From: Chitinophaga ginsengisoli
Lineage (GTDB): Bacteria > Bacteroidota > Bacteroidia > Chitinophagales > Chitinophagaceae
DNA length: 64,000 nt
Reading direction: 5' to 3'
Assembly (NCBI RefSeq): GCF_003014595.1
Contig: NZ_PYGK01000008.1
Coordinates: 124,001-188,000, forward strand
Below, in pieces: positions 35,243 through 44,685 of the stretch. The notes beneath the pieces are model-generated. The model did no database searches. It was not told where the DNA came from and worked only from the letters and a program-made list of their open reading frames with translations. Numbering within the stretch: the stretch's first letter is position 1; each line of letters starts with the position of its first letter. Position numbers and translations under genes: made by a program.

Positions 35243-37012
35243 ATGATCACCATAAAACATTGCGGCCTTATCGCCCTTCTGGGTATATCGCTAACAGCCT
35301 GTAATAAAAACTCCCTGGAAATATCACCAAGAGATCGCGTAGGTGATGATATTGTATGGTCATCTGCGGCCAATGCAGACCTCTTCCTGAATGATGTTTA
35401 CAATTCGCTTCCGGACATGAATAATGAAACGGAACACCTCGACCAGTATACCGACAACTCTGATGTAGGCGTTACCTGGATGCAGGGATATGCCAATATA
35501 CGTGTGGGCAACGTAACTCCCTCCAACCTGCCCCGCGGCCCCTGGGACATGTGGTATTGGGGAAAAACAGACAACAATGATGGCAGAACCGGCAACTATG
35601 AAAAGATCAGGAAATGTAACCTGTTCATAGAAAAAGTAACGGCTTCCAACCTGCCTGACGACTATAAAACAAAAAGGATTGCTGAAGCACGTTTTCTCCG
35701 CGCTATGTTCTATCACTGGCTGTGGATGGCCTATGGTGGTGTACCTGTTATCACAAGAACACTGGACAATATCACACAGGGCGACAGTATTTATGTACCA
35801 AGAAGCACTGAAGAAGCAACTTTCCAGTTTGTTACAAATGAGCTGGCCGAAATAGCAACCATCTTGCCGCCTAATCAGTCGGAACCCGGCAGACCTACGA
35901 AAGGTGCTGCACTTACGCTGAAAGGATGGTGTGAACTTTATGAAGCCAGTCCCTTACGCAATTCAGGCAACGCGGCTAATCCCGGTGGCGACCTGGAAAA
36001 ATGGAAAAAAGCAGCTGCCACCAACAAGGCCGTGATGGACCTTGGGGTGTATGACCTGTATCCTGACTTCCGGACTTTATTCCTGAAAACAGCCAACAAT
36101 AGTCGGGAGTCGATTTTCGCCAGGCAATATATGCCTGGTAAAGGTGGACAACTGGAGGGAAAAGAAGGTCCTACCATTGTTAATGGAACCGAAGTAGCAT
36201 GGGGCAACTTCCAACCTACACAGGAACTGGTAGATGAATTCTCCATGGCCAACGGAAAAGCCATCGGAGAATCCGGCTCCGGTTATGATCCACAGCACCC
36301 ATATGTGAACAGGGAAAAACGTTTCTACCAGACGATCCTGTTTAACGGATCTCCATGGCAGGGCGATACCATCCGGACAGTAGTGGGCCTGGGCAGAAGT
36401 ACAGAAAATGAAATAGATCTGGGTTATAGCAGCGATGTTACGCATACAGGTTATTATGCCTGCAAAAGGCTGGATGAAAGCATTCTGGGAAGCGATAACA
36501 GGGCTAACAGCACTTCTTATCAGAATTATATGTTCTTCCGCTATGCAGAAGTACTGCTCAGTTTTGCAGAAGCCGAAAATGAAGTGAATGGCCCTACCGC
36601 TGATGTACTGGCCGCCGTGAACAAAGTACGGACCCGTAATAATAACCTTCCTACTGTAGAGGCGACCTATGGTGCCGTGGATAAGGACAAAATGCGGGCG
36701 ATCATTCGCCGTGAACGCCGTGTAGAACTGGCATTTGAAGACAAACGCTGGTGGGATGTATTGCGTTGGAAGATTGCTGATAAGATGGCTGACGGCACTC
36801 CGGGTGTATTAAACCGTCCAGAGCTTGGGATGGTCATAACATCCAATAACGGAACACTCGTTTATACACGCACGAATGTAAGCACCCGTTTATTCCTTCC
36901 CAAAATGTACTACATGCCTATTCCGCAGAATGTGCTGGATCGTAATTACAAGATCCGGGCACAAAACGGAGGTAAGGACGCATGGGTAAACGGACAGAAT
37001 CCAGGGTATTAA
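35243..37012 (+). CDS. SusD/RagB-family glycan-binding lipoprotein (locus 2)
   Basis: The 589-residue form starting MITIKHCGLIALL is chosen because it gives a proper lipobox (ISLTAC, Cys20) and avoids the overlap with susC that the open frame from 35210 would cause. Helical SusD fold: IAEARFLRAMFYHWLWMAYG GV region (about 145-170), then GAALTLKGWCELYEASPLRN, and the C-terminal RagB part with IIRRERRVELAFEDKRWWDV followed by LRWKIADKM and YYMPIPQNVLD. It works with the STN-type SusC to bind and take up glycan. The DUF1735 gene follows 20 bases later. Confidence 0.95.
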   Translation: MITIKHCGLIALLGISLTACNKNSLEISPRDRVGDDIVWSSAANADLFLNDVYNSLPDMNNETEHLDQYTDNSDVGVTWMQGYANIRVGNVTPSNLPRGPWDMWYWGKTDNNDGRTGNYEKIRKCNLFIEKVTASNLPDDYKTKRIAEARFLRAMFYHWLWMAYGGVPVITRTLDNITQGDSIYVPRSTEEATFQFVTNELAEIATILPPNQSEPGRPTKGAALTLKGWCELYEASPLRNSGNAANPGGDLEKWKKAAATNKAVMDLGVYDLYPDFRTLFLKTANNSRESIFARQYMPGKGGQLEGKEGPTIVNGTEVAWGNFQPTQELVDEFSMANGKAIGESGSGYDPQHPYVNREKRFYQTILFNGSPWQGDTIRTVVGLGRSTENEIDLGYSSDVTHTGYYACKRLDESILGSDNRANSTSYQNYMFFRYAEVLLSFAEAENEVNGPTADVLAAVNKVRTRNNNLPTVEATYGAVDKDKMRAIIRRERRVELAFEDKRWWDVLRWKIADKMADGTPGVLNRPELGMVITSNNGTLVYTRTNVSTRLFLPKMYYMPIPQNVLDRNYKIRAQNGGKDAWVNGQNPGY

Positions 37013-37032
37013 TCGTACATAAAACCGCAGTC

Positions 37033-38022
37033 ATGAAAACAAAGATCTCCCAACTTCATATATACACATTTCTCTTAGCCCTTGCCTGTATCTGCGCATG
37101 CAAAAAAGATGATCATTCCGCTGAAACGGTCTACATGCCGGAAGCAGGAAAAGGTATTGTAAAAAAGGAATTCGCCATTGCAGATACTCCTTTTGTTGTA
37201 TCCTACAGTGCCGTCATAACTGGAACAGACTATGCTACCGTGTCTGGTATAAACGCCAACAGTGAGATTACAGTACATTTCAAGGCAGACACTTCTCTCG
37301 TGGAGAAGTTCAATGAAGAAAACGGCACCAGCTACCCTTTACTACCCGCCGGTAGTTATGAGTTGCAGGCAAGTGCCATCATCGCAAAAGGAGCTGTCAG
37401 CACCGGCAACCTGCCCCTTAAAATAATCGCCAAGGACAAAATAAATCCCTTCCAGGATTATATGATTCCCATCAGTATTGAAAGCATTACGGGAGCAGCA
37501 GGAAGCGGCTATCAGCAAACTACTTATTTCGTGGTAAATGGTACAGCCGATCTGGCGAGCATGCAGCCCTATGACGAAAGTGGCTGGAGTATTGCCGGTT
37601 TCTCCACCGAAGAACCTGCAGAAGGCGGCGGCAACGGCCTTGCTAAAGCAGCTATTGACGGAGATCCTGGTACCTTCTGGAATTCAAAATGGTCTGGCAG
37701 TGAACCTGGACCTCCGCATTATATTATCATTGATATGGGGGAACTGAAACCAGTACATGGTATCGGCATTATGGACCGTTATTTTGAAGGCGACTGGCAA
37801 ACAGAAGGTCATGGGCAACCGCAGGATGTTACGGTGTCTGTAAGTGCTGATAATGTTACATGGAATGATGTGGCCAGTATTAAGGATATTCCTCATGATG
37901 CAGGCCAGCCATGGTACAGATACTTTGTGTCTACATTAAAAGAAGCGAGGTATGTGAAGATAACCGTCACAAAAGTATACGCTACATCCAGCACCAATAT
38001 TGCAGAAATACAAATATTCTAA
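37033..38022 (+). CDS. DUF1735 plus F5/8C (discoidin-like) surface lipoprotein
   Basis: The start at 37033 gives a 329-residue lipoprotein with a Cys-rich lipobox (ALACICAC, lipid Cys most likely at 23); the frame open from 36982 overlaps susD and lacks signal character. Residues about 35-170 form a DUF1735 Ig-like domain (EFAIADTPFVVSYSAVITGT, FNEENGTSYPLLPAGSYEL). Residues about 185-329 are an F5/8 type C domain (AAIDGDPGTFWNSKWSGSEP, HYIIIDMGELKPVHGIGIMD, ARYVKITV) of the galactose/fucose-binding CBM32-like fold. Such proteins act as extra surface glycan-binding partners of SusCD. The next gene starts 10 bases later. Confidence 0.88.
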   Translation: MKTKISQLHIYTFLLALACICACKKDDHSAETVYMPEAGKGIVKKEFAIADTPFVVSYSAVITGTDYATVSGINANSEITVHFKADTSLVEKFNEENGTSYPLLPAGSYELQASAIIAKGAVSTGNLPLKIIAKDKINPFQDYMIPISIESITGAAGSGYQQTTYFVVNGTADLASMQPYDESGWSIAGFSTEEPAEGGGNGLAKAAIDGDPGTFWNSKWSGSEPGPPHYIIIDMGELKPVHGIGIMDRYFEGDWQTEGHGQPQDVTVSVSADNVTWNDVASIKDIPHDAGQPWYRYFVSTLKEARYVKITVTKVYATSSTNIAEIQIF

Positions 38023-38032
38023 ACCAACAGGC

Positions 38033-39640
38033 ATGAAGAAAAAACTTGTTTGCACGCTGCTGATTGCAGCTGGTATCGGATGTTTGGCCTGCAGTAAAAC
38101 TGACAATCATTCATCGGCAGTTACCGGTACCCCTGTAGATGCGTCAAAGAACGATACAATAAAAAACACCCAGGTGCTCAGCCAGGGCGTACTGCACCAG
38201 AAAGGAACTGCATTGAAGTCCCTTTGTGTGATCAGTGGCAACAACCTTTCTGCTGAGCAGAAAGTACTGGTGGCTACCTTACAGGGACTTGTTGCCAAAA
38301 CCTCCGCCGATCAGATATACATTGACGAAGGGGGGCCTTCTGCTGTATGGACAAGCTATATGAACAGCAAGTACGGCATTACACTTACTAACTACGCTTC
38401 CTGGGCAGATCTTGTAACTCACTTCAAATCAAAAATAAGCGGATATGTGTTGTACAATCGTACGAGCAATCAAAGATCACTGACGGCAGCTACGGCGCTA
38501 TGTGGCCCAATGAACGCCATTGCTGTGGATGCCAGCCTGGAAACGGCCGTAATTGCGGCAGGCATTTCCACACGCAAAGCGGATGTACGCACACGCGATG
38601 AGAAATGGGTGTATAGCAACTATCCAAAGGCTTTTAGCAATGTACTCGCAGCTGAACTGACACCGACTATCAATCATCACCTGCGGGATTACATTACGCT
38701 CACCAACGCCTTCACTTTTTATGATGGTGAAACACCCTGGCGCAAAACAGTGTTGAAAGGCCTTGCCCCCGAAGCGTTCTGCTTTGGATACGGACAGGAA
38801 GAATTCTCTATGGTATCCAATGCTGCTGAAGCCGGGGTTGTAATGCTTCCGACAGATCTTGCCGCTAACCTTGCTCCGTTAAGCAGCATATACGACAACA
38901 GCGCCATCCGGCAGCAAACACCGGCAACACCTGTTCCGGAAAATAATGTGCATTATGTAACATTCCTGGTAAGCGATGGCGATAACATTGCATATGATCT
39001 CTGGTCCATGCAGAACTATTTTAGTAACCCGATTCGTGGTTCCTTTAATATGGGATATACTATCAGTCCTTCCCTGGTGGACCTTGCCCCCGCTGCATTA
39101 CGTTGGTATTATGAAAATGCATCTGCCAAAGACCGCTTCGTAGCCGGGCCCAGTGGAAGTGGTTATACCTTTCCCAGTAAGATGCCGGTTTCCGCACTTG
39201 ATAAATACCTCAGCAGGTTGAATACATTCATGGGAAAGGCCGATCTCAATATTGTCAACATATTGGACCAGGGTGCCATCGGACGTATGGATATCTGGAA
39301 TAAATATCTGTCTCAAAGCAATATAGACGGATTGATCTATACAGGGTACGGAGAAGCGCCCAATGGAAGCATTCAGTTTGCAGATAACGGTAAACCTGTG
39401 ATCGAAGCAAGAGACAATCTCTGGGCAGGACTGGAAGAAGAGGCTACCGCGATCAGCAATATAAACTCCCGGCCTGCCAATCCTTCCAGCGCATCTGGTT
39501 ATACACTGGTGTTTGTCCACACCTGGACAAAAGATCTGGCCAGTATCAAAAAGGTTGTAGACGGTTTAAATGCCAATGTACGCGTAGTAACGCCGGATGT
39601 TTTTGTAAAACTCGTGAAAGCGAATCTGGGAAATAAATAG
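38033..39640 (+). CDS. GxGYxYP-family putative glycoside hydrolase lipoprotein
   Basis: The start at 38033 gives 535 residues with a lipobox at Cys20 (GIGCLAC). It matches the GxGYxYP proteins of Bacteroidota glycan loci: an N-terminal domain (LKSLCVISGNNLSAEQKVLV, then LQGLVAKTSADQIYIDEGGP) and a C-terminal domain (VHYVTFLVSDGDNIAYDLWS, then GPSGSGYTFPSKMP near residue 375). Here the name motif reads GSGYTFP, with Phe for the second Tyr. A hydrolase role is proposed for the family from structure and context; the substrate and catalytic residues are not established. The Asp-rich SDGDN stretch is a plausible active-site region. The neighbouring GH2 and GH29 enzymes suggest work on the same glycan. 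Confidence 0.88.
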   Translation: MKKKLVCTLLIAAGIGCLACSKTDNHSSAVTGTPVDASKNDTIKNTQVLSQGVLHQKGTALKSLCVISGNNLSAEQKVLVATLQGLVAKTSADQIYIDEGGPSAVWTSYMNSKYGITLTNYASWADLVTHFKSKISGYVLYNRTSNQRSLTAATALCGPMNAIAVDASLETAVIAAGISTRKADVRTRDEKWVYSNYPKAFSNVLAAELTPTINHHLRDYITLTNAFTFYDGETPWRKTVLKGLAPEAFCFGYGQEEFSMVSNAAEAGVVMLPTDLAANLAPLSSIYDNSAIRQQTPATPVPENNVHYVTFLVSDGDNIAYDLWSMQNYFSNPIRGSFNMGYTISPSLVDLAPAALRWYYENASAKDRFVAGPSGSGYTFPSKMPVSALDKYLSRLNTFMGKADLNIVNILDQGAIGRMDIWNKYLSQSNIDGLIYTGYGEAPNGSIQFADNGKPVIEARDNLWAGLEEEATAISNINSRPANPSSASGYTLVFVHTWTKDLASIKKVVDGLNANVRVVTPDVFVKLVKANLGNK

Positions 39641-39783
39641 TTGTTGTTAGAATCTACCACAAGCACGGGGCTTCTGACGAGCCTGATCGTGGAGGTATTC
39701 AGTTGTCTCGCAGCAGTCTCGTGTGACTGGTATTTTCAGACAAGATGTCCAAGCAATATTAATTGTAAACATAAAAACAGGAA

Positions 39784-42700
39784 ATGGGTCTCAAAACATT
39801 TGGTATTACAGCATGCCTGCTGGCAGCAGGCCATGCCACTATCCATGCGCAAAGTCATGACTGGGAGAATGAACAGGTATTAGGTATCAACAAGGAACCA
39901 GCCCGTACCATCTGTATTCCTTACGCCGGCAAAGAACAGGCATTAAAGGATGTGCCATCCACATCCCCCTGGTACGTTACACTAGATGGAACATGGAAAT
40001 TTCATTGGGTAAAACAACCTTCTGAGAGACCGCTTGATTTCTATAAAGCGGATTTTGATGCCACACAGTGGGCAAACATCCCGGTACCTTCCAATATGGA
40101 AATGCAGGGCTATGGTACCCCCATTTATACGAACATTGAATATCCCTTTAAAGTGGATCCTCCCAGGGTAATGGGTGCAGTACCCGCTGACTGGACAACG
40201 GCGAAAGAGCCCAATCCCGTAGGGTCTTACCGCAGGTATGTTGAAGTTCCGGCCAACTGGAACGGGAAAGAAATATTTATCCATTTCGACGGCGTTATCA
40301 GCGCCATGTATGTGTGGGTAAACGGGCAAAAGGTAGGTTATAGCGAGAGCAGTTTCAACCCGGCAGAGTTTGATGTCACAAAATATATTAAACCAGGAAA
40401 GAACCTGGTAGCCGTGGAAGTATACAAATGGAGCGATGGCAGTTACCTGGAAGATCAGGATATGTTCCGCTTCAGCGGTATTCACAGAAGCGTATACCTC
40501 TATGCGAAACCTAAGATACATATACAGGACTATTTCCTACAATCAGACCTCTCAGCTGATTTTAAATCAGCTGTCTTTTATGCAAAAACAGATATAAAGA
40601 ATGATGGTGCCGCCGTTGCAGCAGCCACAGTCAGCGTTGACGTATATGACCCTGCAGGCAAATTATGCACGACTATCAATCAGCCTGTAGCTACGTTGAA
40701 AAACTTATCAGCCCAAACATATACATTAAAGTCGGATATCAGGCAGCCTGCATTATGGACAGCTGAGACGCCTAATCTTTACACTGTATTGCTGACATTG
40801 AAAGATAAACAAGACCAGGTGCTGGAAACACTTTCATCGAAGTTTGGCTTCAGAAAAGTAGTAATAAAAGACAGCCGCCTCTGGGTGAATGGAGAACCGG
40901 TATTGCTGAAAGGCGTGAACCGTCATGAGGTGCATCCGGCTTATGGTAAAGCAGTACCAAGGGCCACCATGATCCGGGATATCACCCTGATGAAACAGTG
41001 TAATATCAACACCGTACGTACCTGCCACTATCCAAATGATCCACTGTGGTATCAACTCTGTGATGAATACGGTTTATATGTGGTAGATGAAGCGAACCTG
41101 GAAACACATGGTATGGGCGATCAGCTGACGAAAGATCCTGCATGGAAAAAAGCGTATGTTGACAGACAGGTACGCCTCGTAGAACGAGACAAGAACCATC
41201 CTTCTGTCATTATCTGGTCTATGGGCAACGAGTCATGGGGTGGTGAGAACTTTGTAGCTGGCAAGGTCGCAATAAGGGCTATAGATAGCTCCCGGCCGAT
41301 CCATTATGAAGGATATAACGACATCGCAGACATTGAGTCTACCATGTATCCTTCTGTGAACACCCTGATAGCTGAGGGAGAAAAAACATCCGCCAAGCCC
41401 TTCTTTATGTGCGAATATGAGCATGTGATGGGCAACTCAGGAGGCAACCTGCAGGAATACTGGGATGCTATTGAATCGCATAAACGTCTTATTGGCGGCT
41501 GTATCTGGGAATGGGTGGATCAGGGTGTTAATAAACGGATCCCCGGCGATACAACTGGCAAAACGTTCATTGCTTATGGTGGTGATTTTGGCGATAAACC
41601 GAATGATGGTACTTTCAGCATTAAAGGACTCACCACTTCAGACAGGCAGTTCACGCCTAAAATGGAAGATGTCAGAAAAGTATACCAGTATGTAAAGATC
41701 AGCATGGCAGACGGACAAGCAGGGCGTGTTGCCATCAGGAATAAATATGATTTTCTCAACCTCGATGCCTTTGACTGTACCTGGAGCTTATCTGAAAATG
41801 GCAGCGTGATACAATCCGGCACATTAGCACCCGTACAGCTGGCGCCCAATGATTCTACTGTTGTGACGATCCCCTGGCAAAAGCCGGTGTTGGCACCAGG
41901 TGCTGAATACTGGCTGAGAGTGGCCTTCCACCTGCGCGAGGATGCCCTGTGGGCCAAGCAAGGGACCGAGGTAGCGCATGAACAAATGAAAGTCCCTTTT
42001 AATACCATTACCAAAGCAGCGATCAACGTGGCGGAGTTGCCTGATGTAGATCTGCAACAGAACGGTACTACAGTGCAGATAAACGGGAAGGATTATGCTA
42101 TCACGTTTGATAAATCAAACGGCAATATCAGTTCTCTCCAATATGGTGACCATGTTATCATTAACGGCGCACAAAACGGGCCTGTCTTTAACCTGTATCG
42201 CGCAAGGCTGGATAATGACCGCACAAAAGAAAGAGGCCCTGCTATTGAATGGATGCAGGCTGGTTATGACAGCCTGCAGTATACCCTGAACAGCTTTGCT
42301 GTAAAACCACTTGGCAGTAAATCAGTCGAGGTAACAACTGCGACTACCGCTGCTACACGTTCAGGATTCAAAGTCATTACACAAATGAAGTATACCATAT
42401 ATGGAAACGGTTTAGTTCACGTGAAGGCCGACTTTATACCTGATACCAGCGGTCTGCCCATCCCCCGTCTTGGATTACGCATGGCGTTGAACCCGGGGCT
42501 GGAGAATGTTGAATGGTATGGCCGTGGACCTTTTGAAAACTATGCAGATAGAAAGACTGCTGCCGATATAGGACAATATCAACGTACGGTAGACAATATG
42601 CTGGAACAATATGAACGTCCGCAGGGAATGGCCAATCGCGAAGATGTGCGCTGGGTAAAACTAACCGATGCAGATGATAAAGGTATTCTCTTTACAGCAG

Positions 42701-42933
42701 ATGATCAGCTGAGTTTTACAGCACTGCATTACACCGACCAGGATCTATGGGCAGCACAGCACCTGTACGAATTGCACAGGAGACCAGAAACCATTCTAAG
42801 CCTTGATAAGGCACAAATGGGCCTTGGAAATGCCAGTTGCGGTCCTATTCCATTACCGCAATATTATATTCCTTTTAAACCGGCAACATTGTCATTCAGC
42901 ATACAACCGTATGCCCCATTACATGGTAAATAA
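39784..42933 (+). CDS. GH2-family beta-galactosidase
   Basis: A 1049-residue LacZ-type enzyme with a signal segment (ACLLAAGHATIHAQ), so periplasmic or exported. Order: sugar-binding jelly roll (about 60-230, VWVNGQKVGYSESSFNPAEF), two Ig-like domains around the TIM barrel (about 355-650) and the C-terminal Bgal_small_N domain (about 780-1045, GRGPFENYADRKTAADIG). Acid/base Glu483 (WSMGNESWG) and nucleophile Glu544 (FFMCEYEHVMGNS) are present, as is WEWVDQGVNK. It removes terminal beta-galactose from oligosaccharides. A 143-base gap without a recognisable gene precedes it, and GH29 follows 27 bases later. Confidence 0.95.
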   Translation: MGLKTFGITACLLAAGHATIHAQSHDWENEQVLGINKEPARTICIPYAGKEQALKDVPSTSPWYVTLDGTWKFHWVKQPSERPLDFYKADFDATQWANIPVPSNMEMQGYGTPIYTNIEYPFKVDPPRVMGAVPADWTTAKEPNPVGSYRRYVEVPANWNGKEIFIHFDGVISAMYVWVNGQKVGYSESSFNPAEFDVTKYIKPGKNLVAVEVYKWSDGSYLEDQDMFRFSGIHRSVYLYAKPKIHIQDYFLQSDLSADFKSAVFYAKTDIKNDGAAVAAATVSVDVYDPAGKLCTTINQPVATLKNLSAQTYTLKSDIRQPALWTAETPNLYTVLLTLKDKQDQVLETLSSKFGFRKVVIKDSRLWVNGEPVLLKGVNRHEVHPAYGKAVPRATMIRDITLMKQCNINTVRTCHYPNDPLWYQLCDEYGLYVVDEANLETHGMGDQLTKDPAWKKAYVDRQVRLVERDKNHPSVIIWSMGNESWGGENFVAGKVAIRAIDSSRPIHYEGYNDIADIESTMYPSVNTLIAEGEKTSAKPFFMCEYEHVMGNSGGNLQEYWDAIESHKRLIGGCIWEWVDQGVNKRIPGDTTGKTFIAYGGDFGDKPNDGTFSIKGLTTSDRQFTPKMEDVRKVYQYVKISMADGQAGRVAIRNKYDFLNLDAFDCTWSLSENGSVIQSGTLAPVQLAPNDSTVVTIPWQKPVLAPGAEYWLRVAFHLREDALWAKQGTEVAHEQMKVPFNTITKAAINVAELPDVDLQQNGTTVQINGKDYAITFDKSNGNISSLQYGDHVIINGAQNGPVFNLYRARLDNDRTKERGPAIEWMQAGYDSLQYTLNSFAVKPLGSKSVEVTTATTAATRSGFKVITQMKYTIYGNGLVHVKADFIPDTSGLPIPRLGLRMALNPGLENVEWYGRGPFENYADRKTAADIGQYQRTVDNMLEQYERPQGMANREDVRWVKLTDADDKGILFTADDQLSFTALHYTDQDLWAAQHLYELHRRPETILSLDKAQMGLGNASCGPIPLPQYYIPFKPATLSFSIQPYAPLHGK

Positions 42934-42960
42934 AACGAGATTAACTTAATAGCTTTTAAT

Positions 42961-44430
42961 ATGAACTTGAAGCAGATTATATTACAATTAGCCAGGCCCC
43001 TGGTTTTTATATCGGCTATAGGTAGCTTTCTCCCCTCTCCCGTGGATGCACAAACAGCACCGTCTCCGGTAGGTCCGGTACCCAACGCCAGGCAGATTGA
43101 ATGGTACCACCGTGAGATGATAGCCTTTTTTCATTTCGGTATGAATACTTTCACGAATGATAATGAGGGCGACGGAACGGCAAGTCCGCAACTATTCAAT
43201 CCTACGGCATTAGATTGTAATCAATGGACAGGTGTACTCAAAAGCGCCGGCATCACGAGCGCTATCCTCGTGGCAAAGCATGCGGATGGCTTTTGTAACT
43301 GGCCCACTGCCCACACCAACTATTCCGTTAAAAATAGTCCGTGGAAAGATGGAAAAGGAGATGTTGTCAGAGAATTTACTGATGCCTGCAAATCTGCCGG
43401 TATTAAAGCCGGGATATATCTTGGACCACATGACAGACATGACTCCAGGTACGGCACAGATGATTACAATAATTATTATGCTGATCAACTATCAGAGCTG
43501 TTAAGGAACTACGGTCCGATCTGGGAAATATGGTGGGATGGAGCAGGTGCTGATAAACTCACTACTGCTTATTATACACGATGGGCAGATTCTGTTCGCC
43601 GTTTACAACCCAATTGTGTTGTTTTTGGAACAAAAAACTCCAATGCCTTTGCAGACTGCCGCTGGATGGGAAATGAATCAGGGATATCCGGCGATCCATG
43701 CTGGTCAACGATTAACTTATCCTCCATAAAAAATGAGTCCGATAACATTTCCGCATTAAACCACGGAGAGATCAATGGAACAGCTTATGTGCCTGCCGAA
43801 GTGGATGTATCCATTCGTCCGAGCTGGTTTTACCATTCAGAAGAAGATACACGGGTAAAAAGTCTTGCTACACTATGGGATATTTATTTTAACTCCGTAG
43901 GACACAACAGCGTATTGCTTCTAAACTACCCACCCAATAAAGAAGGATTGATCTCTTCGGCTGACGTCAAAAAAAGTGATAGCCTGAGCGCAATGATCCG
44001 TGGCACTTTCAAAACCAATCTCGCCAGTGGCGCTACCATTAAGACGCTTCACCCCCGCGGCGAAAATTATAAACCGTCTAACATGGTGGATAATCTTGAG
44101 CAGACTTATTATGCTACTACAGATAATGCCAAGACAGATACAATAGTCTTCAATCTTGGAACAGCAAAAACATTTGATGTGCTGATGTTACAGGAAGTTA
44201 TTGAGCTGGGCCATCGCACTACCGGCTGGTCTGTAGAATATTCAAAGAATGGTAAAAACTGGACACCCATTCCGGAGGCAACGGGAAAACAGTCCATTGG
44301 TTATAAATGGCTTGTTAAGTTCAAACCTGTAACAGCTTCTTACGTACGGTTACGGATTACGGAAGGCAAGGCATGTGCAGCGATTCATACCTTTGGTATT
44401 TATAAGCAACGGATGCTCGAGCATGATTAA
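42961..44430 (+). CDS. GH29-family alpha-L-fucosidase with C-terminal F5/8C domain
   Basis: A 489-residue exported enzyme (signal segment ending near SPVDAQ). The GH29 TIM barrel spans about 45-340: WYHREMIAFFHFGMNTFTND with the fucose-contacting HFG, LVAKHADGFCNWPTAHTNYS, and the nucleophile Asp193 in IWEIWWDGAG. The C-terminal part (about 350-485) is an F5/8 type C domain (SNMVDNLEQTYYATTDNAKT, ASYVRLRITEGKACAAIHTF) that probably binds galactose or fucose. The acid/base Glu is not fixed in this family and was not assigned. Together with the GH2 enzyme it suggests a glycan carrying fucose on or near galactose. A strong terminator follows, so this is the last gene of locus 2. Confidence 0.95.
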   Translation: MNLKQIILQLARPLVFISAIGSFLPSPVDAQTAPSPVGPVPNARQIEWYHREMIAFFHFGMNTFTNDNEGDGTASPQLFNPTALDCNQWTGVLKSAGITSAILVAKHADGFCNWPTAHTNYSVKNSPWKDGKGDVVREFTDACKSAGIKAGIYLGPHDRHDSRYGTDDYNNYYADQLSELLRNYGPIWEIWWDGAGADKLTTAYYTRWADSVRRLQPNCVVFGTKNSNAFADCRWMGNESGISGDPCWSTINLSSIKNESDNISALNHGEINGTAYVPAEVDVSIRPSWFYHSEEDTRVKSLATLWDIYFNSVGHNSVLLLNYPPNKEGLISSADVKKSDSLSAMIRGTFKTNLASGATIKTLHPRGENYKPSNMVDNLEQTYYATTDNAKTDTIVFNLGTAKTFDVLMLQEVIELGHRTTGWSVEYSKNGKNWTPIPEATGKQSIGYKWLVKFKPVTASYVRLRITEGKACAAIHTFGIYKQRMLEHD

Positions 44431-44490
44431 TAGTGTGGCAAGTGTGATTTATGTCCTGCATTTTTGAATAGGAATTTTCATCTTATTTAT

Positions 44491-44533
44491 ATAGAAAAAG
44501 CCTCCGGGATATGCTGCCTGAGGCTTTTTCTAT
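44491..44533. terminator. Strong two-way rho-independent terminator closing locus 2
   Basis: Perfect 14-base arms ATAGAAAAAGCCTC (44491-44504) and GAGGCTTTTTCTAT (44520-44533) around a 15-base loop. The A/T flanks give U-runs on both strands. Confidence 0.88.
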
Positions 44534-44685
44534 GTAGATTTTTATTCAATTATTCTTTATCGCGAGATTCTTCCTCCAGCCCCCTATTTCGAATGAAGTT
44601 TACAGCTACATCGGAGACCAGATGCTAATTTGGAAAACTCCAATTCAGAATTATTACCTATTTTAAGGATATAGCTTTAAATTCT

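Noticed and set aside
39641..39883. 80-residue frame between the GxGYxYP and GH2 genes
   Set aside because: It overlaps the GH2 start in another frame, begins right after the previous stop and shows no family pattern.
44550..44624. Minus-strand peptide SDVAVNFIRNRGLEEESRDKE ending just before the locus 2 terminator
   Set aside because: It reads like a protein end, but the frame is closed after about 24 codons and no homology could be shown; may be a relic or chance.
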